Of a stretch of 64,000 nt of DNA, positions 1 through 8,651 are shown piece after piece. Origin of the DNA: an uncultured Rhizobiaceae group bacterium (lineage in GTDB: Bacteria > Pseudomonadota > Alphaproteobacteria > Rhizobiales > Rhizobiaceae). Location: positions 186,001-250,000 of the forward strand of contig CANMVS010000001.1 of assembly GCA_947501445.1 (NCBI GenBank), written 5' to 3'. Each line of letters begins with the position of its first letter. The first letter of the stretch is position 1. The notes beneath the pieces are model-generated. The model saw nothing but the letters and a program-made list of their open reading frames with translations. It did no database searches and was not told where the DNA came from. The position numbers and the translations under genes are program-made.

Positions 1-869
1 GCCAAAGTTTCCCGCAGCAGGAAAAAGATGATGGTGCCAACAATCGGCCCTTCAATTGTGCCGATCCCGCCGATGACGACAATGAAAATAACAAATGCAG
101 TCCAGTCATTGACGCTGAATGCGGCGTCCGGTGATATGCGTAGTTTTTGCAGGAATATCAACGCGCCGACGGCTGCCGTCAGGCCACCGGTTAACACATA
201 AACAAAAAACTTGGCCCGCCAGATATCAATACCCAGGCTCTGCGAAGCCAGCTCATTGTCCCGGATCGCCGTCAGTGCCAGACCGCGCCTGGAACGCAAC
301 AACAGGCATACGATTGCCAGCACAACAACCAGAATTGCCAGGGCCATCCAATAGGACGCTGCCTCTCGCAATGCCCGGCTGGAGGCAATGGATTTTACGA
401 TTGTCACGGGAAGGCTTGTGCCTGATCCACCGCCCAGGGCAGATATCTGCGCAGCAGAAAGCCGGAATACTTCGGCTATTACCCATGTACCTATCGCGAA
501 ATAGGCACCGCGCAGGCGGAAAATCAAAAAGGCAACCGGAATGGATATGAGGGCGCCTGCCACACCTGCCACCGGAATGGCCATAAGTGGCGGAATGCCG
601 AAAAACATGGTCATCGCAAACAGACAGTAGCCGCCAAATCCTACAAATGCCTGCTGTCCAACGGACACCAGTCCGGCATATCCGGCTAGCAGGTTCCACA
701 GGCTTGCCAGAGCCATATAAAGGAACAGCTCGCTCAGCAACCGCATATCGGCACGCCCTGCCCACCAGGGGCCACAGGCAAGGGCGATAATCAGCACAAG
801 CGCCGCGACAGCAGCGATGCGGCTGGCAGGTGAAAATCTGTCGATGGCATATTGCTGTGTATCACTCAT
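1..869 (-). CDS. livM: Branched-chain-type ABC transporter permease LivM (cut by the window edge)
   Basis: Second membrane permease of a HAAT-family (branched-chain amino acid type) uptake ABC transporter. Reading the minus strand from the ATG at 869 gives an uninterrupted hydrophobic protein of at least 289 residues that runs off the left end. It carries the LivM signature LTAIRDNELASQSLGI before the last membrane segments. The start ATG overlaps the livH stop by four bases (ATGA), so the two are translationally coupled. Last visible gene of the operon that begins at 7539. The substrate is probably whatever the upstream enzymes degrade rather than leucine itself; that part is inference. Confidence 0.9.
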   Translation of the reverse strand, partial: MSDTQQYAIDRFSPASRIAAVAALVLIIALACGPWWAGRADMRLLSELFLYMALASLWNLLAGYAGLVSVGQQAFVGFGGYCLFAMTMFFGIPPLMAIPVAGVAGALISIPVAFLIFRLRGAYFAIGTWVIAEVFRLSAAQISALGGGSGTSLPVTIVKSIASSRALREAASYWMALAILVVVLAIVCLLLRSRRGLALTAIRDNELASQSLGIDIWRAKFFVYVLTGGLTAAVGALIFLQKLRISPDAAFSVNDWTAFVIFIVVIGGIGTIEGPIVGTIIFFLLRETL

Positions 870-1732
870 CCATCAACCCTCGGAAACAGGCCGCGTGGGC
901 GCACAGCAAGAATAATAAGAAATGCGATATGGCCCGCCAGCAATTGCCAACCCGGGTTTATTTGTGCGCCGATATTCTGGCAGATGCCAAGGATAATTCC
1001 GCCGATGAGTGTCCCCCACAGATTTCCAAGACCACCGATGATAACAGCCTCAAATCCAAATATCAGTCTTGCCGGCCCTGCAGCGGGATCGAAGCTGGTG
1101 CGAATACCAAGAAAAATACCGGCGATAGCCACAACGACCAGAGACAAGGCCATCGCCAGCCCAAAGATATGGCTCTTGTTCAAGCCCATTAGCTGGGCGA
1201 TATCCTGATTATCGGAGGTTGCCCGAAAGGCTCTTCCAAGGGCTGAGCGATAGAATATCCATTGCAGCACGGCAATAACCGCCACAGCGGTAACAAACAT
1301 CAATAGCGGCAACACCCCGATGTTGATGCCACCAGGCACCGCAATGCTTGCCGTTTCAATGGAGCCTGCGTTCAGTTTTTGCGGATCAGCACTAAAGACC
1401 TCCAGCAGGCCGTTTTGTATGATGACTGAAAGACCAAAAGTCACCAGAAGTGGCGGCAGGATATCATCACCCAGTGTGCGATTGAGTACCCACCGCTGCA
1501 ACGCATAACCAAATAGCCCCATCTGGGGTGCAGCAACGAACAGCGCCAGAAGCGGATTGATACCCAGGGTTGTCGTTATCATCAGACCAAGAAACGCCGC
1601 CAGAACGATTAGGTCACCATGGGCAATATTTACCAGTCGCATAACGCCGAAAATGAGCGAGAGACCAGCTGCAAAAAGGGCATAAAGACCGCCCAGTAAA
1701 ATGCCCTGAATGATCGCATTGAGCCAATCCAT
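866..1732 (-). CDS. livH: Branched-chain-type ABC transporter permease LivH
   Basis: First permease subunit of the HAAT transporter, 288 residues, about the usual family length. The N-terminus (MDWLNAIIQGILLGGLYALF) and the MRLVNIAHGDLIVLAAF segment are typical of LivH, which has about eight membrane helices. It starts 2 bp after livF ends and overlaps livM by four bases. It should form the transmembrane heterodimer with LivM, driven by LivG and LivF. No oddities seen. Confidence 0.93.
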   Translation of the reverse strand: MDWLNAIIQGILLGGLYALFAAGLSLIFGVMRLVNIAHGDLIVLAAFLGLMITTTLGINPLLALFVAAPQMGLFGYALQRWVLNRTLGDDILPPLLVTFGLSVIIQNGLLEVFSADPQKLNAGSIETASIAVPGGINIGVLPLLMFVTAVAVIAVLQWIFYRSALGRAFRATSDNQDIAQLMGLNKSHIFGLAMALSLVVVAIAGIFLGIRTSFDPAAGPARLIFGFEAVIIGGLGNLWGTLIGGIILGICQNIGAQINPGWQLLAGHIAFLIILAVRPRGLFPRVDG

Positions 1733-1734
1733 AT

Positions 1735-2439
1735 TCAGACCCCGAAATAGGCGTTGCTGATGGCCTCTCGCGAGACCGTTTTTGAGCTGCCCTCAAGCGA
1801 CACACGCCCCTCCTGAAGGCAATAGACCCGGTGCGATACATTGATCGCGCGGGTTATGTCCTGCTCCACGATGATGGCACTCATGCCGCCGCCGATTATG
1901 CCGGGCAGCGCTTCGTAAATTGTCTTGATGATAATGGGCGCAAGACCCAGGCTGATTTCATCAAACAGCAGCAGATCAGGGTTGGCCATCAATGCCCGGC
2001 CTATGGCAACCATTTGCTGTTGCCCGCCTGAAAGGGAGGTGGATTGCTGCGAACGGCGTTCTTTGAGTACGGGAAACAGCCTATAGACCGCCTCAAGACC
2101 CCAGGGACCGCGCCGCCCGATCTGTCCACCAATAATCAGGTTCTCTTCGACTGACAGCGAGGGGAAAAGCTGTCTGCCTTCCGGCACCATCGACAATCCG
2201 AGCGTGGCGATTTGATCGGCCCTCAGCCCGCCGATTGCCTGACCGCGGTAGCGAACCATCGCGGCCTCATTCGACAACAGACCTGTAATTGAACGCATCA
2301 GCGTGGTCTTGCCGGCACCATTGGCCCCAATGACGGCCACGACTTCGCCCTCACCGACCTGCATCGAAACATCAAACAGCGCTTGAAAATCACCGTAGTA
2401 ACTGGACAAGGCATCGATTTCCAAAAATCCATCAGACAT
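1735..2439 (-). CDS. livF: ABC transporter ATP-binding protein LivF
   Basis: Cytoplasmic ATPase of the HAAT transporter. From the chosen start MSDGFLEID at 2439 it is 234 residues, normal for LivF. Walker A GANGAGKTT is at about residues 38-46, the LSGGQQQMVAIGRAL signature follows, then Walker B LLLFDE. The open frame extends 28 codons further upstream, but that part lies inside livG and lacks family resemblance. With the 2439 start the gene overlaps the livG stop by 8 bp. Confidence 0.92.
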   Translation of the reverse strand: MSDGFLEIDALSSYYGDFQALFDVSMQVGEGEVVAVIGANGAGKTTLMRSITGLLSNEAAMVRYRGQAIGGLRADQIATLGLSMVPEGRQLFPSLSVEENLIIGGQIGRRGPWGLEAVYRLFPVLKERRSQQSTSLSGGQQQMVAIGRALMANPDLLLFDEISLGLAPIIIKTIYEALPGIIGGGMSAIIVEQDITRAINVSHRVYCLQEGRVSLEGSSKTVSREAISNAYFGV

Positions 2440-3160
2440 CGGCTTCGATCCCCAGATAAATCTCCCGAACCGCATTGCTGGCCATGATGGCGTGAGGTTC
2501 GCCTTCGGCAATCTTCTTGCCAAAATCTATGACAATCAGCCGATCAACAACCGCCAGCAATGCGTGAACGACATGCTCAATCCAGATTATTGAAACACCC
2601 GTTTGACGGATGTCTTTGATTGTATCAATGAGGGATGTGCATTCGCTCTCGGTCAACCCACCGGCAATTTCATCCAGTAAAAGCAAAGATGGCTTTGCGC
2701 CAAGCGCGCGGGCCAGCTCCAGACGCTTGCGACCCAGAAGTGTCAGGCTGGAAGCTGGCGCATTGGCACGGTCGATGAGACCGGTACGCTCAAGGATATC
2801 AAGACATAATTGATTGGCGGCATTGCCGTATTCACCGGCACCCTGTGTCGCAGCGACCAGAACGTTTTCAAAGACACTCATCGCACCAAAGGGCTGGGGA
2901 ACCTGAAAGGATCGGGCGATACCAGCGCGGCATCGGTTAGCGGCTGACAAACCGGTAATATTTGTTTGATTGAATCGTATCTCGCCGGACTGTGCACCTA
3001 CGGTGCCGGTAATAAGATTAAACATAGTTGTCTTGCCCGCCCCATTGGGGCCGATAACACCCAATGCCTCGCCCTTTTCCAGCGCAAAGCTAAGCTGATC
3101 GGCGACCACCACCGCGCCATAGGCCTTGCACAGATTATTCAATTCAAGAATTGCGGGCAT
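2432..3160 (-). CDS. livG: ABC transporter ATP-binding protein LivG
   Basis: Second ATPase of the HAAT transporter, about 242 residues. Walker [10 protein letters not shown] is near residue 36 and Walker [12 protein letters not shown] is in the C-terminal half. The usual signature motif is degenerate ([15 protein letters not shown] instead of LSGGQ/LSYGQ), which is seen in some LivG proteins. An in-frame TTG four codons upstream (3172) could also start it; the ATG at 3160 is preferred. It sits between the solute-binding protein and livF. Confidence 0.9.
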   Translation of the reverse strand: MPAILELNNLCKAYGAVVVADQLSFALEKGEALGVIGPNGAGKTTMFNLITGTVGAQSGEIRFNQTNITGLSAANRCRAGIARSFQVPQPFGAMSVFENVLVAATQGAGEYGNAANQLCLDILERTGLIDRANAPASSLTLLGRKRLELARALGAKPSLLLLDEIAGGLTESECTSLIDTIKDIRQTGVSIIWIEHVVHALLAVVDRLIVIDFGKKIAEGEPHAIMASNAVREIYLGIEADV

Positions 3161-3301
3161 GCTTGTCTTCAACGCTCCGTCAGTTGGTTTGATCCACTAG
3201 AATTGTCGCCAGTTACGTCCGGCAGCTCCCACGTCCACCTGTGCCAGCCGACCCAACAGAGCCGACCGGCACGAGCAGCGTTGACCGCGCCCTGAAAGAG
3301 G

Positions 3302-4579
3302 CTACAGCAGCAGCAGTTCACCGCCGATTGGTATCTCCGGCGCCGTGGCGTTGGCGGTAATCACCAGATCAAAATTACCGTCGCTTCCCTGCCATTGACC
3401 GGCAACCAGCGGTGTCTTGGTGACGTTTTTGACAGGCCCGACATTCCAGTTCACAGGTCCGACAATCGTATTGATGTGCGTTGTGCGGATCGCTTCAACG
3501 ATCGCCATATTGTCATCAAGGTCCGCAGCGCGTTTGATGACACTGGCGGTCACTTCAAACAGCGCGTGTTTGAAACCGATCGGCTGTGTCCACGGGCGAC
3601 TGGTTGCTGTGCTGTAGCCTTCCGCAAGGCTTTTTGCTGACTGGTCCGTCAGACTGGACGAAAACGGATGGTTGGGCGACCACCAGATTTCCGATGACAA
3701 CCCATCACCGCGTGGTCCGAGCGCGTCAATCACCGATGGAAACAGCAACGCCTTGCCAATGGTAACGATTTTTGGACTGAAGCCCTGTTGCGCGGCCTGT
3801 GACCAGAAATTGGCAAAATCGGGCGGAATCATATTGCCGGTAACGATTTCGCAACCAGCTTCCTTGAAAGCCGAAATCTGGGCCGAGAAATCATCCGTCA
3901 ACGGCTGGTAACGGCCCGGATCAACCAACGTATATCCAGCTTCTTTCAGAGGCTTTGGAAATCCGAGTTCCGGATCTCCCCAGGCATTACCGTCCGCATC
4001 ATTGGGGAAAAGTCCACCAACAGTCTTTTGAACACCGGCAGAACCCCACATGTCCAAAAACGCGGCGATGACATCTTCAAGGCCCCAGAAAAAATGATAG
4101 GTATAATCAAACCCGGTTGCCGGGTTGCCATTACGGCCAAAAAAGTATGGCTGCCACGGACAGTCCGTGGTTATACATGGCACTTCGTTGACTTCGGCCT
4201 GATCAGCAACCGGGTTAACCGTATCCGGCGTTGACGCAGCAACGATGATATCCACTTCATCGCGCAAGATCAGGTCAGCAGCCACTTCAGCTGCCCGGTT
4301 GGGATTGGATTGTGAATCCTTTGAGATGATTTCAACGGCATAGGATTTACCGTTGTTTTCCAGGCCATTTCCAAATGCAGCCTGAATACCGGCAATCACA
4401 TATTCATCAGCCTCGGCAAAACCCGCCAAAGGTCCGGTTCGCGGGCTGACGTGGCCCACTTTAATAACCGGGTTTTGCGCATAGGCACGGCTGTAATGCA
4501 ATATTGCCGGCGCGGCGAGCAGCACAGCGCCGCCCTTCACTATAGACCGGCGTGTCAGACCGTTGTTTTTGGTATGCAT
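3302..4579 (-). CDS. Branched-chain-type ABC transporter substrate-binding protein (LivK-like)
   Basis: Periplasmic receptor of the HAAT transporter, 425 residues, Peripla_BP_6 family. The first 35 residues (TRRSIVKGG, then a hydrophobic stretch and AYAQ) look like a twin-arginine signal peptide. The mature protein opens with IKVGHVSPRTGPLAGFAEAD, the usual fold start. A strong GGAGGAAG precedes the ATG. It lies between the catabolic enzymes and livGFHM, so its ligand is probably the substrate of those enzymes. The ligand cannot be read from the sequence. Confidence 0.92.
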   Translation of the reverse strand: MHTKNNGLTRRSIVKGGAVLLAAPAILHYSRAYAQNPVIKVGHVSPRTGPLAGFAEADEYVIAGIQAAFGNGLENNGKSYAVEIISKDSQSNPNRAAEVAADLILRDEVDIIVAASTPDTVNPVADQAEVNEVPCITTDCPWQPYFFGRNGNPATGFDYTYHFFWGLEDVIAAFLDMWGSAGVQKTVGGLFPNDADGNAWGDPELGFPKPLKEAGYTLVDPGRYQPLTDDFSAQISAFKEAGCEIVTGNMIPPDFANFWSQAAQQGFSPKIVTIGKALLFPSVIDALGPRGDGLSSEIWWSPNHPFSSSLTDQSAKSLAEGYSTATSRPWTQPIGFKHALFEVTASVIKRAADLDDNMAIVEAIRTTHINTIVGPVNWNVGPVKNVTKTPLVAGQWQGSDGNFDLVITANATAPEIPIGGELLLL

Positions 4580-4615
4580 GATCTTCCTCCCATAATACCA
4601 ACGCGCGTTTGTGCG

Positions 4616-5542
4616 CTATTCCAGAATTGTTTCAAGCTTCCTCAAATGACTGGAAACCGTCTGACGCACTGCGTCAGCCTCCTGTGGTGTCCAGTGATAA
4701 AAACCCTGCCCTGATTTCATGCCCAGTTGGCCGCCCTCAACCAGCGCCTCAAGAAAAGGCGAAGGTTTGGGGCTATTTTCAAGATCCCCCAGAACGGTTT
4801 CATGAATGGCCAATGTGAGATCAGTCCCCACAAGATCGGCATTCGCCAGCGGTCCAAGCACCGACAGTCGCCGACCAAAGCTTGCATTGATGACCGTATC
4901 AACTGCGCCGGCATCACAGACACCATTTTCAACGAGGCTGATCGCCTCGCGCCACAGGGCATGCTGCAGCCGGTTACCGATGAACCCCGGGATATCCTTT
5001 TCAACGCGTACCGCAGTCTTGCCGGCGGTTTCCAGCAGAGACATCATGGTTTCGATGACCTGTGGTGCTGTGTGTTGCGTGCGAATAACTTCCACCAGCG
5101 GAATAAGATGCGGCGGGTTCCACCAATGCGTCCCCAAAGCCCGCTCCTTGCGCTGAAGAGATGCCATAATGTCGGTGATCGGGATGACTGACGTATTGGA
5201 CGCCAGAATGCAATTTGCCGGTGCCAGGGCTTCAACATCTGCAAAAATCTGCTGCTTGAGTTGCAGGTTCTCCGGGGCGGCTTCCACAACGACGTCGGCA
5301 TTGACAACACATTCATCAAGCCTGTCTGCGACCGAGACCCGCGCCAGTGTTCTGCTGCATTCCTGTGGTGTCATCGCCAGCATATTCATGCTGTCAGCAA
5401 GCCGATCATTCAGGGTATGAAGTGTTTGCGAATTCGGATCATATACGCTTGTGGAGCACCCGGCCCGTGCGAATGTCAGCGCGATGCCGTGCCCCATCAA
5501 ACCGGCTCCAATGACAGCAATATTTGGATGATGTTCTGTCAT
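4616..5542 (-). CDS. 3-hydroxyacyl-CoA dehydrogenase family NAD-dependent dehydrogenase
   Basis: Two-domain 3HCDH-type oxidoreductase of about 308 residues from MTEHHPN. Rossmann motif IAVIGAGLMGHGIAL is at residues 7-21; NTSVIPITDI and GTHWWNPPHLIPLVEVI are hallmarks of the family branch that includes L-gulonate 3-dehydrogenase and carnitine dehydrogenase. The frame is open 43 codons upstream, but that overlaps the SDR gene and has no family match, so 5542 is used; the gap to the SDR stop is 1 bp. It probably oxidises a beta-hydroxy acid or CoA ester in the same pathway. Exact substrate unknown. Confidence 0.88.
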   Translation of the reverse strand: MTEHHPNIAVIGAGLMGHGIALTFARAGCSTSVYDPNSQTLHTLNDRLADSMNMLAMTPQECSRTLARVSVADRLDECVVNADVVVEAAPENLQLKQQIFADVEALAPANCILASNTSVIPITDIMASLQRKERALGTHWWNPPHLIPLVEVIRTQHTAPQVIETMMSLLETAGKTAVRVEKDIPGFIGNRLQHALWREAISLVENGVCDAGAVDTVINASFGRRLSVLGPLANADLVGTDLTLAIHETVLGDLENSPKPSPFLEALVEGGQLGMKSGQGFYHWTPQEADAVRQTVSSHLRKLETILE

Positions 5543-5543
5543 A

Positions 5544-6341
5544 TCAACCTGCTGTATAGCCCCCGTCGGTATAGAGCACGTGGCCGGTGTAAAAATCCGA
5601 AGCGTGCGACGCAAGAAACAGCAGTGGCCCGGCAAGGTCTTCCGGCTCACCCAGCCTGCCGCGCGGAACACGTGTTAAAAAACCCTGCCTGACAGCTTTG
5701 GCTTTTTCCGTGTCTTCAAACATCCAGGCAGTCAAAGGTGATCGAAAAACCGTTGGTGCGATGGCATTGACCGTGATGTCCAGACCACCCAACTCACAGC
5801 CAAGCGCTTTGGTGAGACCATCGATCGCGGCTTTGGATGCACAGTAGGCGGTATAGCCTGCGGGGTGTCCAAGCAGCCCGCGTGCAGAGGATACCAGAAT
5901 GATTTTTCCACCCCCTTCGCGCTGCTTCATATGGGCCGTAGCAACTTTGGAAAGCATCCAGCTATGGGTGACATTAACGTCCATCACGCGCGCAAAATCT
6001 TCCAAAGGCATGTCGTCGATGGGTGCAACAAAATTCACCCCGGAAGCGACCAGCAGGATATCCAACCGGCCGTAGGCGGCTACGGCTGCATCGATCATCG
6101 CCTGACAGTTTTCCTCGCTGTCGGGGCGCAGATTGACCCGGGCGACCTCAGCCCCGACGCTTTCGCATTGGGTGGCAATATCTTCAAGTGCCGCATCATT
6201 TCCGGCCGCCAGGACAAGCCGGCAGCCGGCACCGGCCAGCGTCTTGGCCGCAACCATGCCGAATGCACCAGATGCACCGGCAATCAGCGCTACCTTTCCC
6301 TTGATGTCGAAAAGAGCATAGGGGTTTTCCAGATAATTCAT
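5544..6341 (-). CDS. SDR family NAD(P)-dependent oxidoreductase
   Basis: Classical short-chain dehydrogenase, 265 residues. The cofactor loop is GASGAFGM near residue 23; the catalytic serine is in ILVSSARG and the Tyr-Lys pair in YTAYCASKAA. The C-terminus LASHASDFYTGHVLYTDGGYTAG is typical of the gluconate/ketoacyl reductase-like group. Overlaps the cupin gene by 4 bp (ATGA), so it is in the same operon. It likely interconverts an alcohol and ketone in the cassette's pathway; substrate not predictable. Confidence 0.9.
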   Translation of the reverse strand: MNYLENPYALFDIKGKVALIAGASGAFGMVAAKTLAGAGCRLVLAAGNDAALEDIATQCESVGAEVARVNLRPDSEENCQAMIDAAVAAYGRLDILLVASGVNFVAPIDDMPLEDFARVMDVNVTHSWMLSKVATAHMKQREGGGKIILVSSARGLLGHPAGYTAYCASKAAIDGLTKALGCELGGLDITVNAIAPTVFRSPLTAWMFEDTEKAKAVRQGFLTRVPRGRLGEPEDLAGPLLFLASHASDFYTGHVLYTDGGYTAG

Positions 6342-6700
6342 TTTTGGCCTCCAGCACCGGTGCCGGGTGGATAAGGCATGGCAACGACCATGGTGACAAT
6401 CTCGTTGCCATCGTTGCGGATTTCCCGCTCCTCACCTGCAGGTATGAAAACCGTATCCATTGGTCCGGCTGTTCTGGTCTCGCCTGCAGCAATGACCGTC
6501 AGTTGGCCGGACAAAACAAAATAGACTTTCTCCAAAGGCGTGGCATCCGGCCCTGCCCCGCCGCCGGGCAAAAAATGAGAACATCCGAGCCAGAAATTTT
6601 CCGGCCCCGCCTGCTCAAATCCAGCCAATCGCAGCGACGTACAGTTGCGATGGTTTGGCGCTTCGTAGGGTTTTGCGTCACTAAAATGCCTGATGTGCAT
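6338..6700 (-). CDS. Small cupin-domain protein
   Basis: Single-domain cupin, 120 residues. It has a GGGAGPDATPLEKVYFVLSG strand-turn and a second motif with IPAGEEREIRNDG. The first motif lacks the usual HxH pair (it reads AGPDATP), so metal binding is uncertain. It overlaps the SDR gene by 4 bp and the cyclase gene by 1 bp (TGATG). Possible roles are an isomerase or a small-molecule-binding accessory; I cannot choose. Confidence 0.8.
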   Translation of the reverse strand: MHIRHFSDAKPYEAPNHRNCTSLRLAGFEQAGPENFWLGCSHFLPGGGAGPDATPLEKVYFVLSGQLTVIAAGETRTAGPMDTVFIPAGEEREIRNDGNEIVTMVVAMPYPPGTGAGGQK

Positions 6701-7539
6701 CAGAATGCCTCACCAGCCTCGATACGATACTGCTGCTTGCTGTCAATCATCGCAACCAGGCGAATAATGCAGCCATCGCCACGGTCCCAATTCCAGGGGA
6801 AGAATGCAAAAGTACAGCGACGACCAGTTACCGCATCCAGATCGCCACCCACATTCTCAATGCCCAGAATGCCATTTTTGAACAGGATATTGTGAACCGG
6901 TTCCCAGACAGGGAAATCATCTTTCCAGTCATTACCACCGGACCACTGACGATATTCCTCTTCCAGATGTGGCAACAATGGACCATTACGCTGTGGCCCG
7001 ATTGCCGTTGCCAGGGGGTGATCATTGGCCTGTGTGTCATGGCCGACGACCTTTATCCCTTTTTCAACCATCCAGTCGGCTGCTGAAGCGACAAGACCGG
7101 GACAATAGGGGAAATAATCACCGTCTTCATATTGTTTGTGCCATCCGGTGTTGATGATCAAAACGTCGTTCTTGCGGATTGCGTGACCGCAAGCCTTCTC
7201 GAGATCATCTGCCGTTATTGATTCCCATTTCTTTTTCGGAATGGAGACAACCAGCCCAGAGCCGAAAAAATGCGGTAATGGCACCTCATCAATGAATGGT
7301 GTCCCCTGAACCACATGGGCCGGCGCATCAATATGTGTCGTTACATGCATCGTCGTGGTCAATGTCTGGGACAGAACACCTGACTTGGCCATGTAATGCA
7401 TGCGTTCAATGCGCACATCGCGGAAATAGGGCCAGTTCGGACATTGGTAACCGAACCGGTGGGACAGGTTATGAAATTCAAGCCCCATGTCATTGTTGAG
7501 GTTTTCCTGAAAATCGATACCGCGGACTGTAACCGTCAT
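6700..7539 (-). CDS. Cyclase family metal-dependent hydrolase
   Basis: Member of the kynurenine formamidase/isatin hydrolase-like cyclase family (PF04199), about 279 residues from MTVTVRGIDF. The metal-binding signature HVTTHIDAPAH matches the family's HxGTHxDxPxH except Thr for Gly. The C-terminal segment GILGIENVGGDLDAVTGRR is also typical. The 7539 start has a GGAGG about 7 bases upstream and excludes 27 unlike codons. First gene of the operon, divergent from an IclR regulator, so probably the committed hydrolytic step on the imported compound, opening an amide or lactone ring (inference). Confidence 0.88.
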   Translation of the reverse strand: MTVTVRGIDFQENLNNDMGLEFHNLSHRFGYQCPNWPYFRDVRIERMHYMAKSGVLSQTLTTTMHVTTHIDAPAHVVQGTPFIDEVPLPHFFGSGLVVSIPKKKWESITADDLEKACGHAIRKNDVLIINTGWHKQYEDGDYFPYCPGLVASAADWMVEKGIKVVGHDTQANDHPLATAIGPQRNGPLLPHLEEEYRQWSGGNDWKDDFPVWEPVHNILFKNGILGIENVGGDLDAVTGRRCTFAFFPWNWDRGDGCIIRLVAMIDSKQQYRIEAGEAF

Positions 7540-7570
7540 GAATTGCCTCCCACTGCAATTTTGTATGTAC

Positions 7571-7584
7571 TGTATCATGATACA
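7571..7584. promoter_or_regulatory. Perfect 14-bp palindrome in the IclR/cyclase divergent promoter
   Basis: TGTATCATGATACA is a perfect inverted repeat, with a further TGTAT half at 7562-7566. It lies 32 bp upstream of the cyclase ATG and before the iclR start. IclR-family regulators commonly bind such short palindromes in shared divergent promoters, so this is the likely operator. Binding itself is inferred. Confidence 0.6.
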
Positions 7585-7705
7585 TATGCACCATATTGCG
7601 GTCAATATGAATTCGTGCAATTATGAAAACCTGATGTTAAAACCGGGGGAAACGTCGAATCTCCCATCGAAATATGATCAACCCGCACCTGCTCGAAAGC
7701 CAACA

Positions 7706-8467
7706 ATGATAACAAATACCAAAGAAAAGCAGCAATCAAATCAAGGCGTTCAGGTAATATCACGTGCGGTCGACATTCTCCGCTCCATGAAAAATGAACA
7801 TAAGGGTTTGAGTCTTGGACAAATCGCAAACCGCGTTGGACTGGCCCGCTCTACGGTACAGAGAATTGTCAATGCACTGCAGGCTGAACGGATGATCATG
7901 GCCTCATCGGCTGAGGGCGGCTTTCGGTTGGGGCCTGAAATTCAATCACTGGCCGAAGCCGGGCGTATCAATATTGCCGAAATGATTCGACCTGACCTGA
8001 CACAATTGGCCAAGCAAACCGGCGAGACTGTCGATCTTGCCGTCTACCGGCAGGATCACATGGTTTTTGTCGATCAGGTCGTCGGCACCCATCGTCTGCG
8101 CACTGTCTCAGCTGTCGGTGAGACATTTCCACTATCAACAACAGCCAATGGCAAGGCCGCTCTGGCACTCCTGAGTGATGATATCGCTGCATCACTGATT
8201 GCCAGGGAATTAAATGCAATTGAAACACCAAAACGGGCCTTGTCGGATATAATTCGGGAGATTGAACAAATCCGAAAAGACGGCCTGGCGCTCGATATCA
8301 ATGAGCACACGGATGGCATATCTGCGGTAGGCGCTGCATTCAAGGATTCAAACGGCCTCATATATGCGCTCTCCATTCCAGTTCCCTCGCATCGCTTTGA
8401 TGCCAAAAAGGACGCTTTGTGTGCCGCCCTGCATGCATCAGCCTGCAAAATCGAAGCGAGCATTTAA
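7706..8467 (+). CDS. IclR family transcriptional regulator
   Basis: About 253 residues from MITNTKEKQQ. The N-terminal winged helix (GVQVISRAVDILRSMK, then LSLGQIANRVGLARSTVQRIVNAL) is standard IclR. The C-terminal effector domain includes DLAVYRQDHMVFVDQVVGTHRLR and TANGKAALALL. The frame is open from 7538; an alternative ATG is at 7634, but 7706 gives the normal family length. Divergently transcribed from the cyclase-to-livM operon, so presumably its local regulator responding to the substrate or an intermediate. Confidence 0.9.
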   Translation: MITNTKEKQQSNQGVQVISRAVDILRSMKNEHKGLSLGQIANRVGLARSTVQRIVNALQAERMIMASSAEGGFRLGPEIQSLAEAGRINIAEMIRPDLTQLAKQTGETVDLAVYRQDHMVFVDQVVGTHRLRTVSAVGETFPLSTTANGKAALALLSDDIAASLIARELNAIETPKRALSDIIREIEQIRKDGLALDINEHTDGISAVGAAFKDSNGLIYALSIPVPSHRFDAKKDALCAALHASACKIEASI

Positions 8468-8651
8468 GCCAGCTTTCAGCAGTCACAATCTGTAGCGAAG
8501 CAAAAACGAATGGCAACGTAACAAGTTACGTCAATTACTATCAGCTACAGCAATGAAAAATTAGTCTGGATGCACTCAATACGTGATATCAGTTCTACCT
8601 AAGCGCTTATTATGCTAATCATATGCTACGTTTAATTGCGGGACTACTGCC

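Noticed and set aside
253-765. 170-codon minus-strand open frame
   Set aside because: It is another frame of livM; the livM frame (start 869) reads through to the window edge with family motifs.
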